Assembly (NCBI RefSeq): GCF_945890115.1
Contig: NZ_CAMDCK010000001.1
Span: 1 to 64,000, forward strand
Direction of reading: 5' to 3'
DNA length: 64,000 nt
From: Sphingorhabdus sp. EL138
GTDB taxonomy: Bacteria > Pseudomonadota > Alphaproteobacteria > Sphingomonadales > Sphingomonadaceae
Numbering within the stretch: position 1 is the stretch's first letter; every line of letters begins with the position of its first letter. Below are positions 1 to 8,385 of the stretch, piece after piece. The notes under the pieces are model-generated. The model did no database searches. It was not told the origin of the DNA and saw only the letters and a list, made by a program, of their open reading frames with translations. The translations under genes were made by a program, and so were the position numbers.

Positions 1-402
<402 letters not shown>

Positions 403-601
403 TGATTCAAAAACCAGACTGGCACGGATAAATCCGCAAACCAACCAGGCTCGAACTTTCAGGCGTTGTTCCTGCACAAATTACTATACATGGTGTATAG
501 GACATATGTGCTGAACGACTAATTTATAACCAAGCACCCGGGGCCTAAAAACCCCCGGACCTGGCGCCGTCGCCCACATGTCCCTTCATCTAAATATCAC
601 A

Positions 602-614
602 ATGTCAAAGAGCC
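602..614 (-). promoter_or_regulatory. rrn leader boxA-like antitermination element
   Basis: On the minus strand this reads GGCTCTTTGACAT, followed by TGTGATATTTAG. This is the usual boxA-like sequence of proteobacterial rRNA leaders, recognised by NusB/NusE antitermination factors. It lies about 200 nt upstream of the 16S 5' end and about 135 nt downstream of the proposed start of transcription, which is the normal arrangement. Confidence 0.7.
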
Positions 615-749
615 GAACCAGTTTTACCCGGTTACCACCGACAAAAAAGCGGACACCTATGGTTCCCTGATATTACTACCAGAGGAGTAGGTGACCTAAT
701 TGTTAGCGACCGAACCGCGGAAACGCTTGCTTCCCGTCCGGTGAGAGGG

Positions 750-778
750 CCTCTAAAGCGACATCGAGATTCGGTCAA
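750..778 (-). promoter_or_regulatory. rRNA operon promoter (-35/-10)
   Basis: On the minus strand TTGACC (778-773) is separated by exactly 17 nt from TAGAGG (755-750). An AT-rich tract that could act as an UP element lies just upstream (about 787-820). Position, spacing and orientation fit the sigma-70 promoter of the 16S operon, with transcription starting near 743. The -10 is a weak match, which is common for sphingomonad rrn promoters. The start is inferred, not measured. Confidence 0.6.
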
Positions 779-1037
779 CCGCCATTTGCAATTTTATTAC
801 AAAAAAAATGCACTTCTGTCGTAAATGCACGGTTTTCTGCGGTTTCAAGTCAATCTGGCACTCCTGTTTGGACGCTTTTAGCTAATGGCATAGACGGGAA
901 AGAGTTCCACAGTCGGAGGAAATTGGCTGTTTTCGGCTGTTTCGGGACTTTGTTTCTGACTACGCGCGGCATTTGGGATGCGATTCTCGCTCCTGTCCCG
1001 AACTCTTGGACTGGGCAAACCCCGCTTGGTTTGAACA

Positions 1038-1967
1038 TTACGCCTTTAACAGACCAATCTCGATCAGCCGTTCGCGTAGATAGTCATCGGCGAGAATCGG
1101 CTCGGGGTAGCGATTTGGGTTTTCCGCGCTCGCGCATTGCGGCAAAGTCGCAATGGGAAAGTCCGACCGTAAATGGAGGAAGAAGGGCATCGAGTAGCGA
1201 CTGAACCGCGACCGCTCCCCGGTCGGGTTCACCACACGGTGCGTGGTCGATGGCAGCTTATGGTTCGTCAACCGCTGCAACATATCACCCACATTGACCG
1301 CCAAGCCCCCCGATGGTGGGGAGACGTCCATCCAGCTACCATCGGGGCGCAGTATCTGCAGACCTGCCTCCTCTGCCCCCAGCAACAGGGTGATAAGGTT
1401 GATATCCTCATGCGCACCTGCCCGGATGCAGCCTTCGGCATCGCCAGCTATGGGGGGATAATGCAAAAGCCGCAAAATGGAGTTCCCATCCTCAATCGCC
1501 GGGTCAAACCAATGCGCGGGCAAATCAAGATAGCGGGCAATCGACGACAATATACGCGCGCCGACCTTATCCATCTCGGCAAAGAGCAACTGGAACGTCT
1601 CTTTAAATTCAGGAATGTCGGGCCAGATGTTGGGCAGCATGGACCCCGCATGCGGGCTGTCCAATGCGACGTCACGACCGACATGCCAAAATTCCTTCAG
1701 GTCATGAAAGTCCGCGCCCTTGGCAATTTCGGTTTTAAACGGCGTGTAACCGCGCTGACCAGCGATGGCAGCGTCAAAGCCCATCCGCTTTTGTGGTTCA
1801 GATTGTTCGAACAGCGTCTTTGTCAGCGCCCAAGCCTGCGCAACCAAGGCGGGATCAAGGCCATGATTCACAACAGTTGCAAAACCATAAGTTTGAAACG
1901 AGCTACCAAGCTGTTGTCCAAGGGCATCGGCATCACCGATGAGTGAAATTACGGGCATAACTGTCAT
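1038..1967 (-). CDS. 2-oxoglutarate/Fe(II)-dependent dioxygenase, isopenicillin N synthase family
   Basis: About 309 residues. The N-terminus (MPVISL after the start) matches the DIOX_N segment of isopenicillin N synthase-like oxygenases. The C-terminal half has the jelly-roll iron site: H-x-D in AHEDINLITLLL, the distal His in STTHRVVNP, and the 2-oxoglutarate-binding R-x-S in RFSRYS. It should couple 2OG decarboxylation to oxidation of an unknown small molecule in the cytoplasm. ATG at 1967 is chosen; ATG at 1958 is equally possible, and a longer frame to 2027 would overlap the divergent EVE gene and lacks family similarity. No Shine-Dalgarno sequence decides the start. The gene is divergent from 2021 onward and reads towards the rRNA operon. 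Confidence 0.85.
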   Translation of the reverse strand: MTVMPVISLIGDADALGQQLGSSFQTYGFATVVNHGLDPALVAQAWALTKTLFEQSEPQKRMGFDAAIAGQRGYTPFKTEIAKGADFHDLKEFWHVGRDVALDSPHAGSMLPNIWPDIPEFKETFQLLFAEMDKVGARILSSIARYLDLPAHWFDPAIEDGNSILRLLHYPPIAGDAEGCIRAGAHEDINLITLLLGAEEAGLQILRPDGSWMDVSPPSGGLAVNVGDMLQRLTNHKLPSTTHRVVNPTGERSRFSRYSMPFFLHLRSDFPIATLPQCASAENPNRYPEPILADDYLRERLIEIGLLKA

Positions 1968-2020
1968 GGACAGCGCAATACTGCCTGCCGTAAAGGCTTG
2001 CCAGCGAAAAGGAGTGACAG

Positions 2021-2434
2021 GTGGCAAAACAATTTTGGCTCATGAAGTCGGAACCGGACGTTTACAGCTATGACGATCTGGTGGCGGAGGGCGAAGGCAC
2101 ATGGGACGGCGTGCGTAACTACAGCGCGGCGAATAACCTACGTACGATGAAGGTCGGCGATGAAGCCTTTTTCTACCACAGCAATATCGGACTTGAGATT
2201 GTGGCCATCATCACAATCAGCCAGGAGCATTTCATTGACCCCAGCGATGAGAAGGCCCGCTTTGTTGCCGTGAAGGTCAAACCGTCGCGCAAATTGAAGC
2301 AGCCGGTGACGTTGAAAGCCATTAAAGCCAACCCCGGCTTGGCCGAGATGGAAATGCTGCGGCAGTCCCGCCTGTCCGTCGCCCCCGTCCGCCCAGCCGA
2401 GTGGAAAGAAATATTGCAGATGGCTGGCGAATGA
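2021..2434 (+). CDS. EVE domain-containing protein (PUA-like fold)
   Basis: 137 residues forming a single EVE domain, as in human THYN1: N-terminal FWLMKSEPDVYSYDDL, then the GTWDGVRNYSAANNLR segment that lines the ligand pocket, then the GDEAFFYHSN strand. EVE domains have a PUA-like fold and are thought to bind modified bases in nucleic acids. The start is GTG at 2021, supported by AAAAGGAG about 8 nt upstream. The stop codon overlaps the ATG of the following ATP-grasp gene (ATGA), so the two are probably translationally coupled. The cellular role of stand-alone bacterial EVE proteins is not settled. Confidence 0.9.
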   Translation: MAKQFWLMKSEPDVYSYDDLVAEGEGTWDGVRNYSAANNLRTMKVGDEAFFYHSNIGLEIVAIITISQEHFIDPSDEKARFVAVKVKPSRKLKQPVTLKAIKANPGLAEMEMLRQSRLSVAPVRPAEWKEILQMAGE

Positions 2435-3291
2435 TCCCCCTTCGGATCGCAATATTATGCCCAACGCCAGACTATGAAGAAGATTGGTCGCATATCAGGG
2501 CCGATTATGCGCGTTTGTTAGGCGACAGCGTTTCATTCATCGATTGGACGAAGGCGAACGACTTTAGCGCCTTTGACCTTGTCACGCCCTTGCTGGCCTG
2601 GGGCTATCCGCGCGATTGCCCGCGCTGGTTTGGCCTGCTTGACCAGTTGGAGGCCGAAAATGTGCAGGTGCGCAACCCCGTCAGCATTTTAAGGTGGAAC
2701 AGCGACAAGGCCTATCTGGCTGAATTAGACGCCGCCGGCATTCCTTCGGTGCCGACAATATTCAGCCCCCTACTCGACAGGGTCGCACTTGAAAACGCGC
2801 GGAAAACCTTCAATGTCGAATCGCTAGTCGTCAAGCCACCGATATCGGGCGGAGCAGACGGAACTTTCCGATTGGAACGCGACGATGCGGTGCCGGATTC
2901 GGTCGCTGGCCAGCGCATGATGATCCAACCTTATCTTCCCAACATTGCCGAAGAGGGCGAATATTCGCTTTTCTATTTCGCAGGAGTCCTCAGCCATTCC
3001 ATCCTCAAACGCCCCGCCAAATGCGACTTTCGCGTTCAAGAACAATATGGCGGTCGGGAAGAGGCCGTCACCGCACCCCAAGGCGCACTGATGCTCGCGC
3101 AGCGGGCATTGGCAGCCACAGCCGAGATTACCAAGACCGGAACATTAGCGTATGCGCGGGTCGACATATTGCGCGATGGTGATGGCATTTTCCGCCTGAT
3201 GGAATTGGAGCTTATTGAACCATCGCTCTTTCTGCGCTTTGCGCCCGATGCAGGCGCGGCTTTTGCCCAAGCGTTGGTTACAGGCGTTTAA
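2431..3291 (+). CDS. ATP-grasp domain protein (RimK/glutathione synthetase-like)
   Basis: 286 residues. An N-terminal Rossmann-like part (RIAILCPTPDYEEDW) is followed by an ATP-grasp fold: ESLVVKPPISGGADGTF carries the nucleotide-binding Lys and flexible loop, QPYLPNIAEEGEYSLFYF follows, and the metal-binding LMELELIEPSLF sits at the C-terminus. Such enzymes ligate a carboxylate to an amine or thiol via an acyl-phosphate; the substrates here are unknown. The ATG at 2431 overlaps the stop of the EVE gene, which fixes the start better than an in-frame GTG 30 nt earlier. Proteins of this type are often annotated only as hypothetical or as transporter-associated. Confidence 0.82.
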   Translation: MIPLRIAILCPTPDYEEDWSHIRADYARLLGDSVSFIDWTKANDFSAFDLVTPLLAWGYPRDCPRWFGLLDQLEAENVQVRNPVSILRWNSDKAYLAELDAAGIPSVPTIFSPLLDRVALENARKTFNVESLVVKPPISGGADGTFRLERDDAVPDSVAGQRMMIQPYLPNIAEEGEYSLFYFAGVLSHSILKRPAKCDFRVQEQYGGREEAVTAPQGALMLAQRALAATAEITKTGTLAYARVDILRDGDGIFRLMELELIEPSLFLRFAPDAGAAFAQALVTGV

Positions 3292-3305
3292 CCGCTGGTC
3301 ACACT

Positions 3306-3330
3306 GGAACCAACGGCCAACCGCTGGGTT
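3306..3330 (+). promoter_or_regulatory. EcfG-type general stress sigma factor promoter (candidate)
   Basis: GGAAC at 3306-3310 is followed after 16 nt by GGTT at 3327-3330. The alphaproteobacterial EcfG consensus is GGAAC-N16/17-CGTT, so only the first base of the -10 differs. The motif ends 60 nt before the CsbD start codon, and CsbD-like proteins are typical general stress response members. A match this short can occur by chance. Confidence 0.45.
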
Positions 3331-3390
3331 CACTTTTGGTACCGACCCGCAGTTCACGCGCGGTCGGCTGACACAGAAAGGACGTGCTTT

Positions 3391-3573
3391 ATGGGCGAAC
3401 TAAACGACAAGGCAAAATGCCTCGGCAACGAAATCGTAGGAAACATCAAGCAAGCTGTGGGCAAGGTATCTGGCAATGAACACCTACAAGCCGAAGGCAT
3501 AGCGCAAGAGCGCCATGGCGAAGGCCAGAATCTTAAGGGCAAAATAAAAGGTGTGATGGGCGACAAAGTCTAG
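3391..3573 (+). CDS. CsbD family stress response protein
   Basis: 60 residues, highly charged, with the CsbD-like repeat pattern (GNIKQAVGKVSGNEHLQAEG, then LKGKIKGVMGD). CsbD-like proteins are small soluble proteins that accumulate in stationary phase and under general stress; their molecular function is unknown. The ATG is preceded by AGAAAGGACGTGCTTT, with AAAGGA as ribosome-binding site. It stands alone between the ATP-grasp gene and a strong terminator, with an EcfG-like promoter upstream. Confidence 0.92.
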   Translation: MGELNDKAKCLGNEIVGNIKQAVGKVSGNEHLQAEGIAQERHGEGQNLKGKIKGVMGDKV

Positions 3574-3591
3574 GCCCCGATCATTCCTAAG

Positions 3592-3619
3592 AAAAGGCCG
3601 CTCATAAGGCGGCCTTTTT
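3592..3619 (+). terminator. rho-independent terminator after CsbD gene, probably bidirectional
   Basis: AAAAGGCCGC-TCATAAG-GCGGCCTTTTT: a 6-bp GC stem flanked by A and T runs on the two sides. It can therefore end transcription of the CsbD gene on the plus strand and of the converging GST gene on the minus strand. Confidence 0.85.
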
Positions 3620-3635
3620 CATGTCCGACCCGCCT

Positions 3636-4322
3636 TCAGCCCTGACGATAATCCGCGATGACAAGGCCACAGTCCCGCAGCTCCGCCTCATGGCCAGGTT
3701 CACGCCAGCTCTCCGTCAAAGCATCTTCCTCCCACGCCAGCATCGGTGCGAGCCTAAGCATATGCTGCACCCATTCTTGACCCGCATGGCCCACATCCAA
3801 TCCATAGGTGCGCACCCGAAACGCCACCGGCGCGAAAAAGGCATCCACCACGGTAAATTCGGACCCGGCTAGAAATGGTCCGCCGAAGCTGTCGAGACCT
3901 TGCGCCCATAATTCGGTCAAACGCGCAACGTCGCGTTTCAACGCGACAGACATGGGCTTGGGCTGGACACGAACCCCGACATTCATCGTACAGTCGTTTC
4001 GCAAAGCCCAAAAACCGCCATGCATTTCCGTAACGGCGCATTGCGCCCACGCCCGCGCAGCCGGATCAGATGGCCAGACGCCTTCATGCCGGTCGGCCAG
4101 ATATAATGCGATACCCAAGGAATCCCATATCGTCCGCGCGCCGTCCAGAAGCACCGGCACTTGGCCCGTCGGGGAAAATGCCCGGAATGCATCATAATTG
4201 CTGGCCGCAGCAAAGGGCTCCAAGCGGTCCTCAAACGGGATACTAAGCATCGTCATCAGCACCCAAGGCCGCAAGCTCCAGCTCGAATAATTACGGTTAG
4301 CCGTAATCAGGGTGTAGCCCAT
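3636..4322 (-). CDS. glutathione S-transferase family protein
   Basis: 228 residues. The thioredoxin-like N-terminal domain (TANRNYSSWSLRPWVLM, then TGQVPVLLDG with the cis-Pro that contacts glutathione) is followed by a helical C-terminal domain (GGPFLAGSEFTVVDAFFAPV is the usual N-capping region). It resembles the cytosolic GST group that conjugates or reduces electrophiles; the substrate is unknown. ATG at 4322 is preceded by AAAGGAAAACTGAC, a good ribosome-binding site. A frame 8 codons longer has no better support. It converges on the CsbD gene across a shared terminator. Confidence 0.88.
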   Translation of the reverse strand: MGYTLITANRNYSSWSLRPWVLMTMLSIPFEDRLEPFAAASNYDAFRAFSPTGQVPVLLDGARTIWDSLGIALYLADRHEGVWPSDPAARAWAQCAVTEMHGGFWALRNDCTMNVGVRVQPKPMSVALKRDVARLTELWAQGLDSFGGPFLAGSEFTVVDAFFAPVAFRVRTYGLDVGHAGQEWVQHMLRLAPMLAWEEDALTESWREPGHEAELRDCGLVIADYRQG

Positions 4323-4363
4323 GTCAGTTTTCCTTTCGGATTCCAAAGTAAAACAAATACTTA

Positions 4364-5593
4364 TCAGTTCCGCGGGTCGAGTTCCAACCAGCGCGAGTCC
4401 GTCCGTTGATGGTAGCTGTCAAACACGGCGAACGGAATGCGGAAGGGTGTGCCCCAATTGCTGTTCCACATAGCGACAACCCCAACACGTGTGGCCGGAT
4501 CAAAAATCATGGTTGCACGGTAGCCGTCAATGGCGCCGGAATGCCCCAATACTATATGGCCGTCATATTTGAAGCTGCGCCAGCCAAGGCCATAATGTGC
4601 CTCCGAATTCGCCTGCCGCAATGCGCCACCATAAATCTGCGCCGTATTCACCCGCGGCGATTGCGCAATCCGCAGCGTCGATTCGGGCAGCACATCGGGG
4701 CGATCGCCCATCGTCGCCTGCATCCAACGGGCAAAATCGACGATATTGCTCTCAACACCGGCGGCCGCGGGAACCCGCCAATAGGTCTCTTTCACGGTGC
4801 GGACCATGCGGCCATTATGCGGCCGCGCCCAATCTTTCGCATTGGTGAGGCCAGCCATGCCGAAATTGGCGCTGTTCATACCCAAGGGCAGGAAGAAGCG
4901 CTCGCTCACCGCTTCGGGATATGACCGCTGCGCTGCCTGCTCCAAAATCTCGGTGGCGGCGTCAAAGGCGACATTCTGATAGGTGTGACACGACCCCGGC
5001 TGACACTGCAACGGCGCACCGGCCAGACTGGCACGCAGCACACGTGGATCCTGGCCATCCTCCAACCGTTCGTCATAAGCGTTTTTGGTGAGGCCGGTTT
5101 GCTGGGAAAGTAATTGCTGGAAACTCAACCGCGCTTCGGCACCTTCGGGCAAGCGCAGCGTTGTTTGATAACGCGCGACAGGGCGATCCAAATCAACCAG
5201 CCCCTCATTGGCCAAAGTCGCTGCCAATGTCCCCGCAACGGTCTTGGACACCGAAGCCCATCGAAAAACCGTTCCCAGCGTCACTGGCACATTCGTATCC
5301 CGGTCGATCACGCCATAGGTGCGGACAAAACGCAGTTCGCCATCTTCGACAATAGCAATGGCAAGCCCCGCCATTTCCGATCTTTGCGCCATGGCCGCAA
5401 ATTGTTGATCCAGTCGGGGGTAATCAATCCTGCCGCGCCATTCGTCCGGCTGGTCCGGCAAATTTGTCTGGGGCTTGGTAAATTTACCTAAGATTGCGGC
5501 GACCTGATTATTATCAGGCGCGGAACGCATCGCATAAAGACCCGTCAGTCCCAACACAGAAACCGCAATCAAGGCTGATAAAGTCCGCCGCAT
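4364..5593 (-). CDS. serine hydrolase, beta-lactamase (class C/DD-peptidase) family
   Basis: 409 residues. An N-terminal hydrophobic segment (residues 3-20) acts as signal or anchor, followed by the beta-lactamase-like fold. Active-site motifs are visible: S-x-x-K at 114-117 (ASVSKTVAG), Y-x-N in CHTYQNVAFD, and the third motif H-x-G in VLGHSGAIDGY. Family members are periplasmic DD-peptidases, esterases or lactamases, and the actual substrate cannot be read from the sequence. It lies between the GST gene and the CoA-transferase pair on the same strand, with 8 nt to scoB. A second member of the same superfamily is at 36158-37315. Confidence 0.87.
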   Translation of the reverse strand: MRRTLSALIAVSVLGLTGLYAMRSAPDNNQVAAILGKFTKPQTNLPDQPDEWRGRIDYPRLDQQFAAMAQRSEMAGLAIAIVEDGELRFVRTYGVIDRDTNVPVTLGTVFRWASVSKTVAGTLAATLANEGLVDLDRPVARYQTTLRLPEGAEARLSFQQLLSQQTGLTKNAYDERLEDGQDPRVLRASLAGAPLQCQPGSCHTYQNVAFDAATEILEQAAQRSYPEAVSERFFLPLGMNSANFGMAGLTNAKDWARPHNGRMVRTVKETYWRVPAAAGVESNIVDFARWMQATMGDRPDVLPESTLRIAQSPRVNTAQIYGGALRQANSEAHYGLGWRSFKYDGHIVLGHSGAIDGYRATMIFDPATRVGVVAMWNSNWGTPFRIPFAVFDSYHQRTDSRWLELDPRN

Positions 5594-5601
5594 GTTACGA
5601 G

Positions 5602-6243
5602 TTAGATCGCAACCTCAAAATGGGCTGTTGTCTTTACCCGCACCTCGTCAACGCTGACGCCGGGTGCGACCTCAATCAGCTTAAACGCCGATATTTTGTC
5701 AGTCCGCTGAAACACCGCGAGATCGGTTATGATCATGTCGACGACGTTTTTGCCCGTCAGCGGTAAGGTGCAAGCCGGAATGAATTTGGGGGAGCCATCC
5801 TTGGCATTATGCTCCATCACCACGATGATCTTCTTGACGCCGGCAACAAGGTCCATCGCCCCGCCCATGCCTTTAATCATCTTGCCGGGGATCATCCAAT
5901 TGGCAATGTCGCCATTTTCCGCAACTTCCATCGCGCCCAAGACGGTCAGATCAATATGCCCGCCACGGATCATGGCAAAGCTGGCGGCGCTATCGAAATA
6001 AGCGGTTTGCGCAAGCTCGCTAATTGTCTGCTTACCCGCGTTGATCAGGTCGGCGTCTTCTTCGCCAGCAAAGGGAAACGGCCCGATACCCAACATGCCA
6101 TTTTCCGATTGTAGCGTCACTTCGACGCCAAGCGGAATGTGGTTCGCGACCAATGTCGGAATGCCGATACCAAGGTTCACATAATATCCGTCGCGCAGTT
6201 CCTGCGCCGCGCGCGCGGCCATATCATCACGGGTCCAGCTCAT
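5602..6243 (-). CDS. scoB: 3-oxoacid CoA-transferase subunit B
   Basis: 213 residues, the usual length for subunit B of succinyl-CoA:3-ketoacid CoA-transferase. The catalytic glutamate lies in the conserved [10 protein letters not shown] segment, and [17 protein letters not shown] is typical. With subunit A it transfers CoA from succinyl-CoA to acetoacetate or a related 3-oxoacid, feeding ketone bodies into central metabolism. Its ATG overlaps the stop codon of scoA, so the two are coupled and expected in equal amounts. Beta-ketoadipate or acetoacetate as substrate cannot be separated by eye. Confidence 0.93.
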   Translation of the reverse strand: MSWTRDDMAARAAQELRDGYYVNLGIGIPTLVANHIPLGVEVTLQSENGMLGIGPFPFAGEEDADLINAGKQTISELAQTAYFDSAASFAMIRGGHIDLTVLGAMEVAENGDIANWMIPGKMIKGMGGAMDLVAGVKKIIVVMEHNAKDGSPKFIPACTLPLTGKNVVDMIITDLAVFQRTDKISAFKLIEVAPGVSVDEVRVKTTAHFEVAI

Positions 6244-6953
6244 AGTGAAGGCTCCCTTTCGCGCACAGTGCGGAACTCAATTTTTTTGTCATAAGGCGCC
6301 CCGACGATCATGCGCTGGACATAGACGCCGGACAAATGGATGCAGTCGGGGTCAAGGCTGCCGACTGGCACCAACTCTTCGACCTCAACCACACACATCT
6401 TGCCACACGTCGCCGCAGGCAAATTGAAATTGCGGGCGGTTTTGCGGAAAACCAAGTTGCCGCTTTCATCGGCCTTCCAAGCTTTGATAATCGACAGGTC
6501 AGCGAATATCCCATGTTCAAGAATATATTCCTCACCCCCAAAATCTTTCACTTCCTTACCTTCTGCGACCAAAGTGCCAACGCCCGTTTTGGTGTAAAAG
6601 CCGGGAATGCCAGCACCGCCAGCGCGCATACGTTCGGCCAAAGTGCCTTGTGGGCAGAATTCAACTTCCAACTCACCTGCCAGATATTGCCGCTCAAATT
6701 CTTTATTCTCGCCAACATAAGACGAAATCATTTTTTTGACTTGCCTCGTCCGCAGCAGCTTACCGATGCCTTCATTATCGATACCGGCATTGTTCGACAC
6801 AAAGGTCAAGCCAGTGACCCCGCTGTCGCGCACAGCGTCCAACAAGCGTTCAGGAAGCCCGCAAAGACCAAAGCCGCCGCTTGCAATCAACATGTCGTTT
6901 TTCAACACGCCTTCAAGCGCCGATTGTGCATCGGGGAAAAGTTTCTTCGCCAT
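6240..6953 (-). CDS. scoA: 3-oxoacid CoA-transferase subunit A
   Basis: 237 residues. The N-terminal glycine-rich CoA-binding loop ([17 protein letters not shown]) and [11 protein letters not shown] are hallmarks of subunit [19 protein letters not shown] and [10 protein letters not shown] complete the family signature. The ATG at 6953 has TTGGAG six nt upstream; the start 4 codons earlier is less well placed. It forms an operon with scoB (overlapping stop/start) in the same direction as the serine hydrolase gene that follows. The product is a cytoplasmic heteromer with scoB. Confidence 0.93.
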   Translation of the reverse strand: MAKKLFPDAQSALEGVLKNDMLIASGGFGLCGLPERLLDAVRDSGVTGLTFVSNNAGIDNEGIGKLLRTRQVKKMISSYVGENKEFERQYLAGELEVEFCPQGTLAERMRAGGAGIPGFYTKTGVGTLVAEGKEVKDFGGEEYILEHGIFADLSIIKAWKADESGNLVFRKTARNFNLPAATCGKMCVVEVEELVPVGSLDPDCIHLSGVYVQRMIVGAPYDKKIEFRTVREREPSL

Positions 6954-6992
6954 GAAATGCTCCAAATAATGGGAGAGGGAACAGCCCTTCGC

Positions 6993-7652
6993 CTAGACCC
7001 CAAGTGGCGTGAAGGTCAACGCCAATAGCGCGCCTAAATCCTGCAAAGCTTGATCACCGCTTGTAACTTTTATGGCGGCCATCCCCATTGCCGCAGCCGG
7101 TTTGCAGTTGATGCCAAGATCATCCAGATAGATGCATTGCGGAGGTGCAACCGTCAGAGCCGCACACATCATGGCATAAATGCGCGGATCGGGTTTGCGC
7201 ACCCCTGCCTTGCTCGATTCAATGATATGGTCGAACCGTTCCATGACCGCAGAGATCGCCGCCGCTTTCTCATCACTCCCCGCCATGCCAGCGCCTTTGC
7301 CAGACGGCACATTGTTGGTAATGCACCCAAGCGCAAAGCCCTTGGACTTCAACACATCCAATGCGGCCACCATATTCGGGCGAATGTCACCCGATAGGCA
7401 GGCAATCACCGACGCGCCGTCAAGTTCATGTCCCAAGGCCAACGCTTCGGCGGCGAACAACGCGTCAAATTCTGCTGCATTGCACTCTGCCCGTTCAAAC
7501 TTTGCCCATGCATTATCGTCAGCGTTGCATGCATTCACGCTGCGGACGAAATCCTTGGGTAGACCGCGCTTTGCTTCCATGCGGTTGAATGCATCAAAGG
7601 GCGATGTCGTAATGACGCCGCCAAAATCGAAGATAACAGTATTGAATGTCAT
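6993..7652 (-). CDS. HAD family hydrolase (subfamily IA, epoxide hydrolase N-terminal phosphatase-like)
   Basis: 219 residues. HAD motif I is FDFGGV, with nucleophile Asp9. The second Asp normally used as acid/base is replaced by Gly, as in the sEH-N/Lipid-phosphatase-like branch. Motif II is GCITNN (Thr/Asn) and motif III/IV appears as KPDPRIYAMM and YLDDLGINCKPA. It probably dephosphorylates a small metabolite. The ATG is preceded by CTAAGGAAAAAC. It sits in a minus-strand series between the VIT transporter gene and the CoA-transferase genes; no functional link is evident. Confidence 0.87.
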   Translation of the reverse strand: MTFNTVIFDFGGVITTSPFDAFNRMEAKRGLPKDFVRSVNACNADDNAWAKFERAECNAAEFDALFAAEALALGHELDGASVIACLSGDIRPNMVAALDVLKSKGFALGCITNNVPSGKGAGMAGSDEKAAAISAVMERFDHIIESSKAGVRKPDPRIYAMMCAALTVAPPQCIYLDDLGINCKPAAAMGMAAIKVTSGDQALQDLGALLALTFTPLGV

Positions 7653-7673
7653 GTTTTTCCTTAGGGTCTGGAA

Positions 7674-8369
7674 CTAGGCGACCGTGGTGCCGAACAACGC
7701 GCCAATAGCAGCGGTTGCCGCCGTCGCAATCGCACCCCAAAAGGTAACGCGGAACACCGCCCGAATAATTGGCGCTCCGCCCGCCTTTGCGCCCACTGCG
7801 CCAAGGACGGCCAAGAACAACAAAGCGGCAATGGACACAGTCCAAGTGAGATATGGCGCTGGAGACAGCGGTACCATCGCCAAGGGCAAGGAGGCGCCAA
7901 TGGCAAAGGCAGCAGCCGACGCCAAAGCCGCCTGCACAGGCCGCGCGGCGGTGTGTGTGGCCATGCCCAATTCGTCGCGCAAATGGGTCGCCAGAGCGTC
8001 GTGCGCCGTGAGCTTGTCCGCAACCTGCTCTGCAAGCGCGCGGTCAAGACCCCGCGTTTCATAAATGCCCACCAGCTCCTCGCGTTCCTTATCAGGAATC
8101 GTCGCCAGCTCATGCTCTTCCCGCATGCGGTCCGCACTTTCGGTATCCGCTTGCGAACTGACCGACACATATTCGCCGGCCGCCATCGACATGGCGCCCG
8201 CGACCAGCCCCGCAATCCCCGTCAGCATTATGGTTGCGGGCGTTGCTTGTGCTGCGGCCACGCCGACAATCAGGCTTGCTGTCGACACAATGCCGTCATT
8301 CGCGCCAAGGACCGACGCCCGCAACCAGCCGATGCGGTCAATCAGATGCGCTTCCTTGTGCCGTGGCAT
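7674..8369 (-). CDS. VIT1/CCC1 family iron/manganese transporter
   Basis: 231 residues. GANDGIVSTASLIVGVAAA is the first transmembrane segment signature of the VIT family. It is followed by GAMSMAAGEYVSVSSQADTE, a cytoplasmic charged middle domain (about residues 75-140) and three C-terminal hydrophobic segments. Family members export or sequester Fe2+/Mn2+. The start MPRHKEAH at 8369 is where family similarity begins; the reading frame continues upstream into the SMP-30 gene without homology. It starts 16 nt after the SMP-30 stop codon, so the two are likely cotranscribed. Confidence 0.9.
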   Translation of the reverse strand: MPRHKEAHLIDRIGWLRASVLGANDGIVSTASLIVGVAAAQATPATIMLTGIAGLVAGAMSMAAGEYVSVSSQADTESADRMREEHELATIPDKEREELVGIYETRGLDRALAEQVADKLTAHDALATHLRDELGMATHTAARPVQAALASAAAFAIGASLPLAMVPLSPAPYLTWTVSIAALLFLAVLGAVGAKAGGAPIIRAVFRVTFWGAIATAATAAIGALFGTTVA

Positions 8370-8385
8370 ATACCGGTTTCCAGTG

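Larger units (their letters stand above)
403..1037. other. non-coding rrn leader and upstream region
   Basis: No gene is supported here. On the minus strand the stretch holds the AT-rich UP-like tract, promoter, boxA and rRNA leader. The leader also contains a GC hairpin (538-543 pairing with 553-558) and a perfect short inverted repeat CTATACA-TGG-TGTATAG at 484-500. The remainder (about 821-1037) separates the rrn promoter from the stop codon of the upstream oxygenase gene. A 62-codon minus-strand frame there shows no ribosome-binding site or recognisable protein features. Confidence 0.6.

Noticed and set aside
850-1038. 62-codon minus-strand frame between the rRNA promoter and the oxygenase gene
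   Set aside because: No ribosome-binding site, composition like random sequence, no recognisable pattern.
1173-1946. Long plus-strand open frame (257 codons) opposite the oxygenase gene
   Set aside because: It is antisense to a gene with clear catalytic motifs, has no family similarity by eye and no ribosome-binding site.
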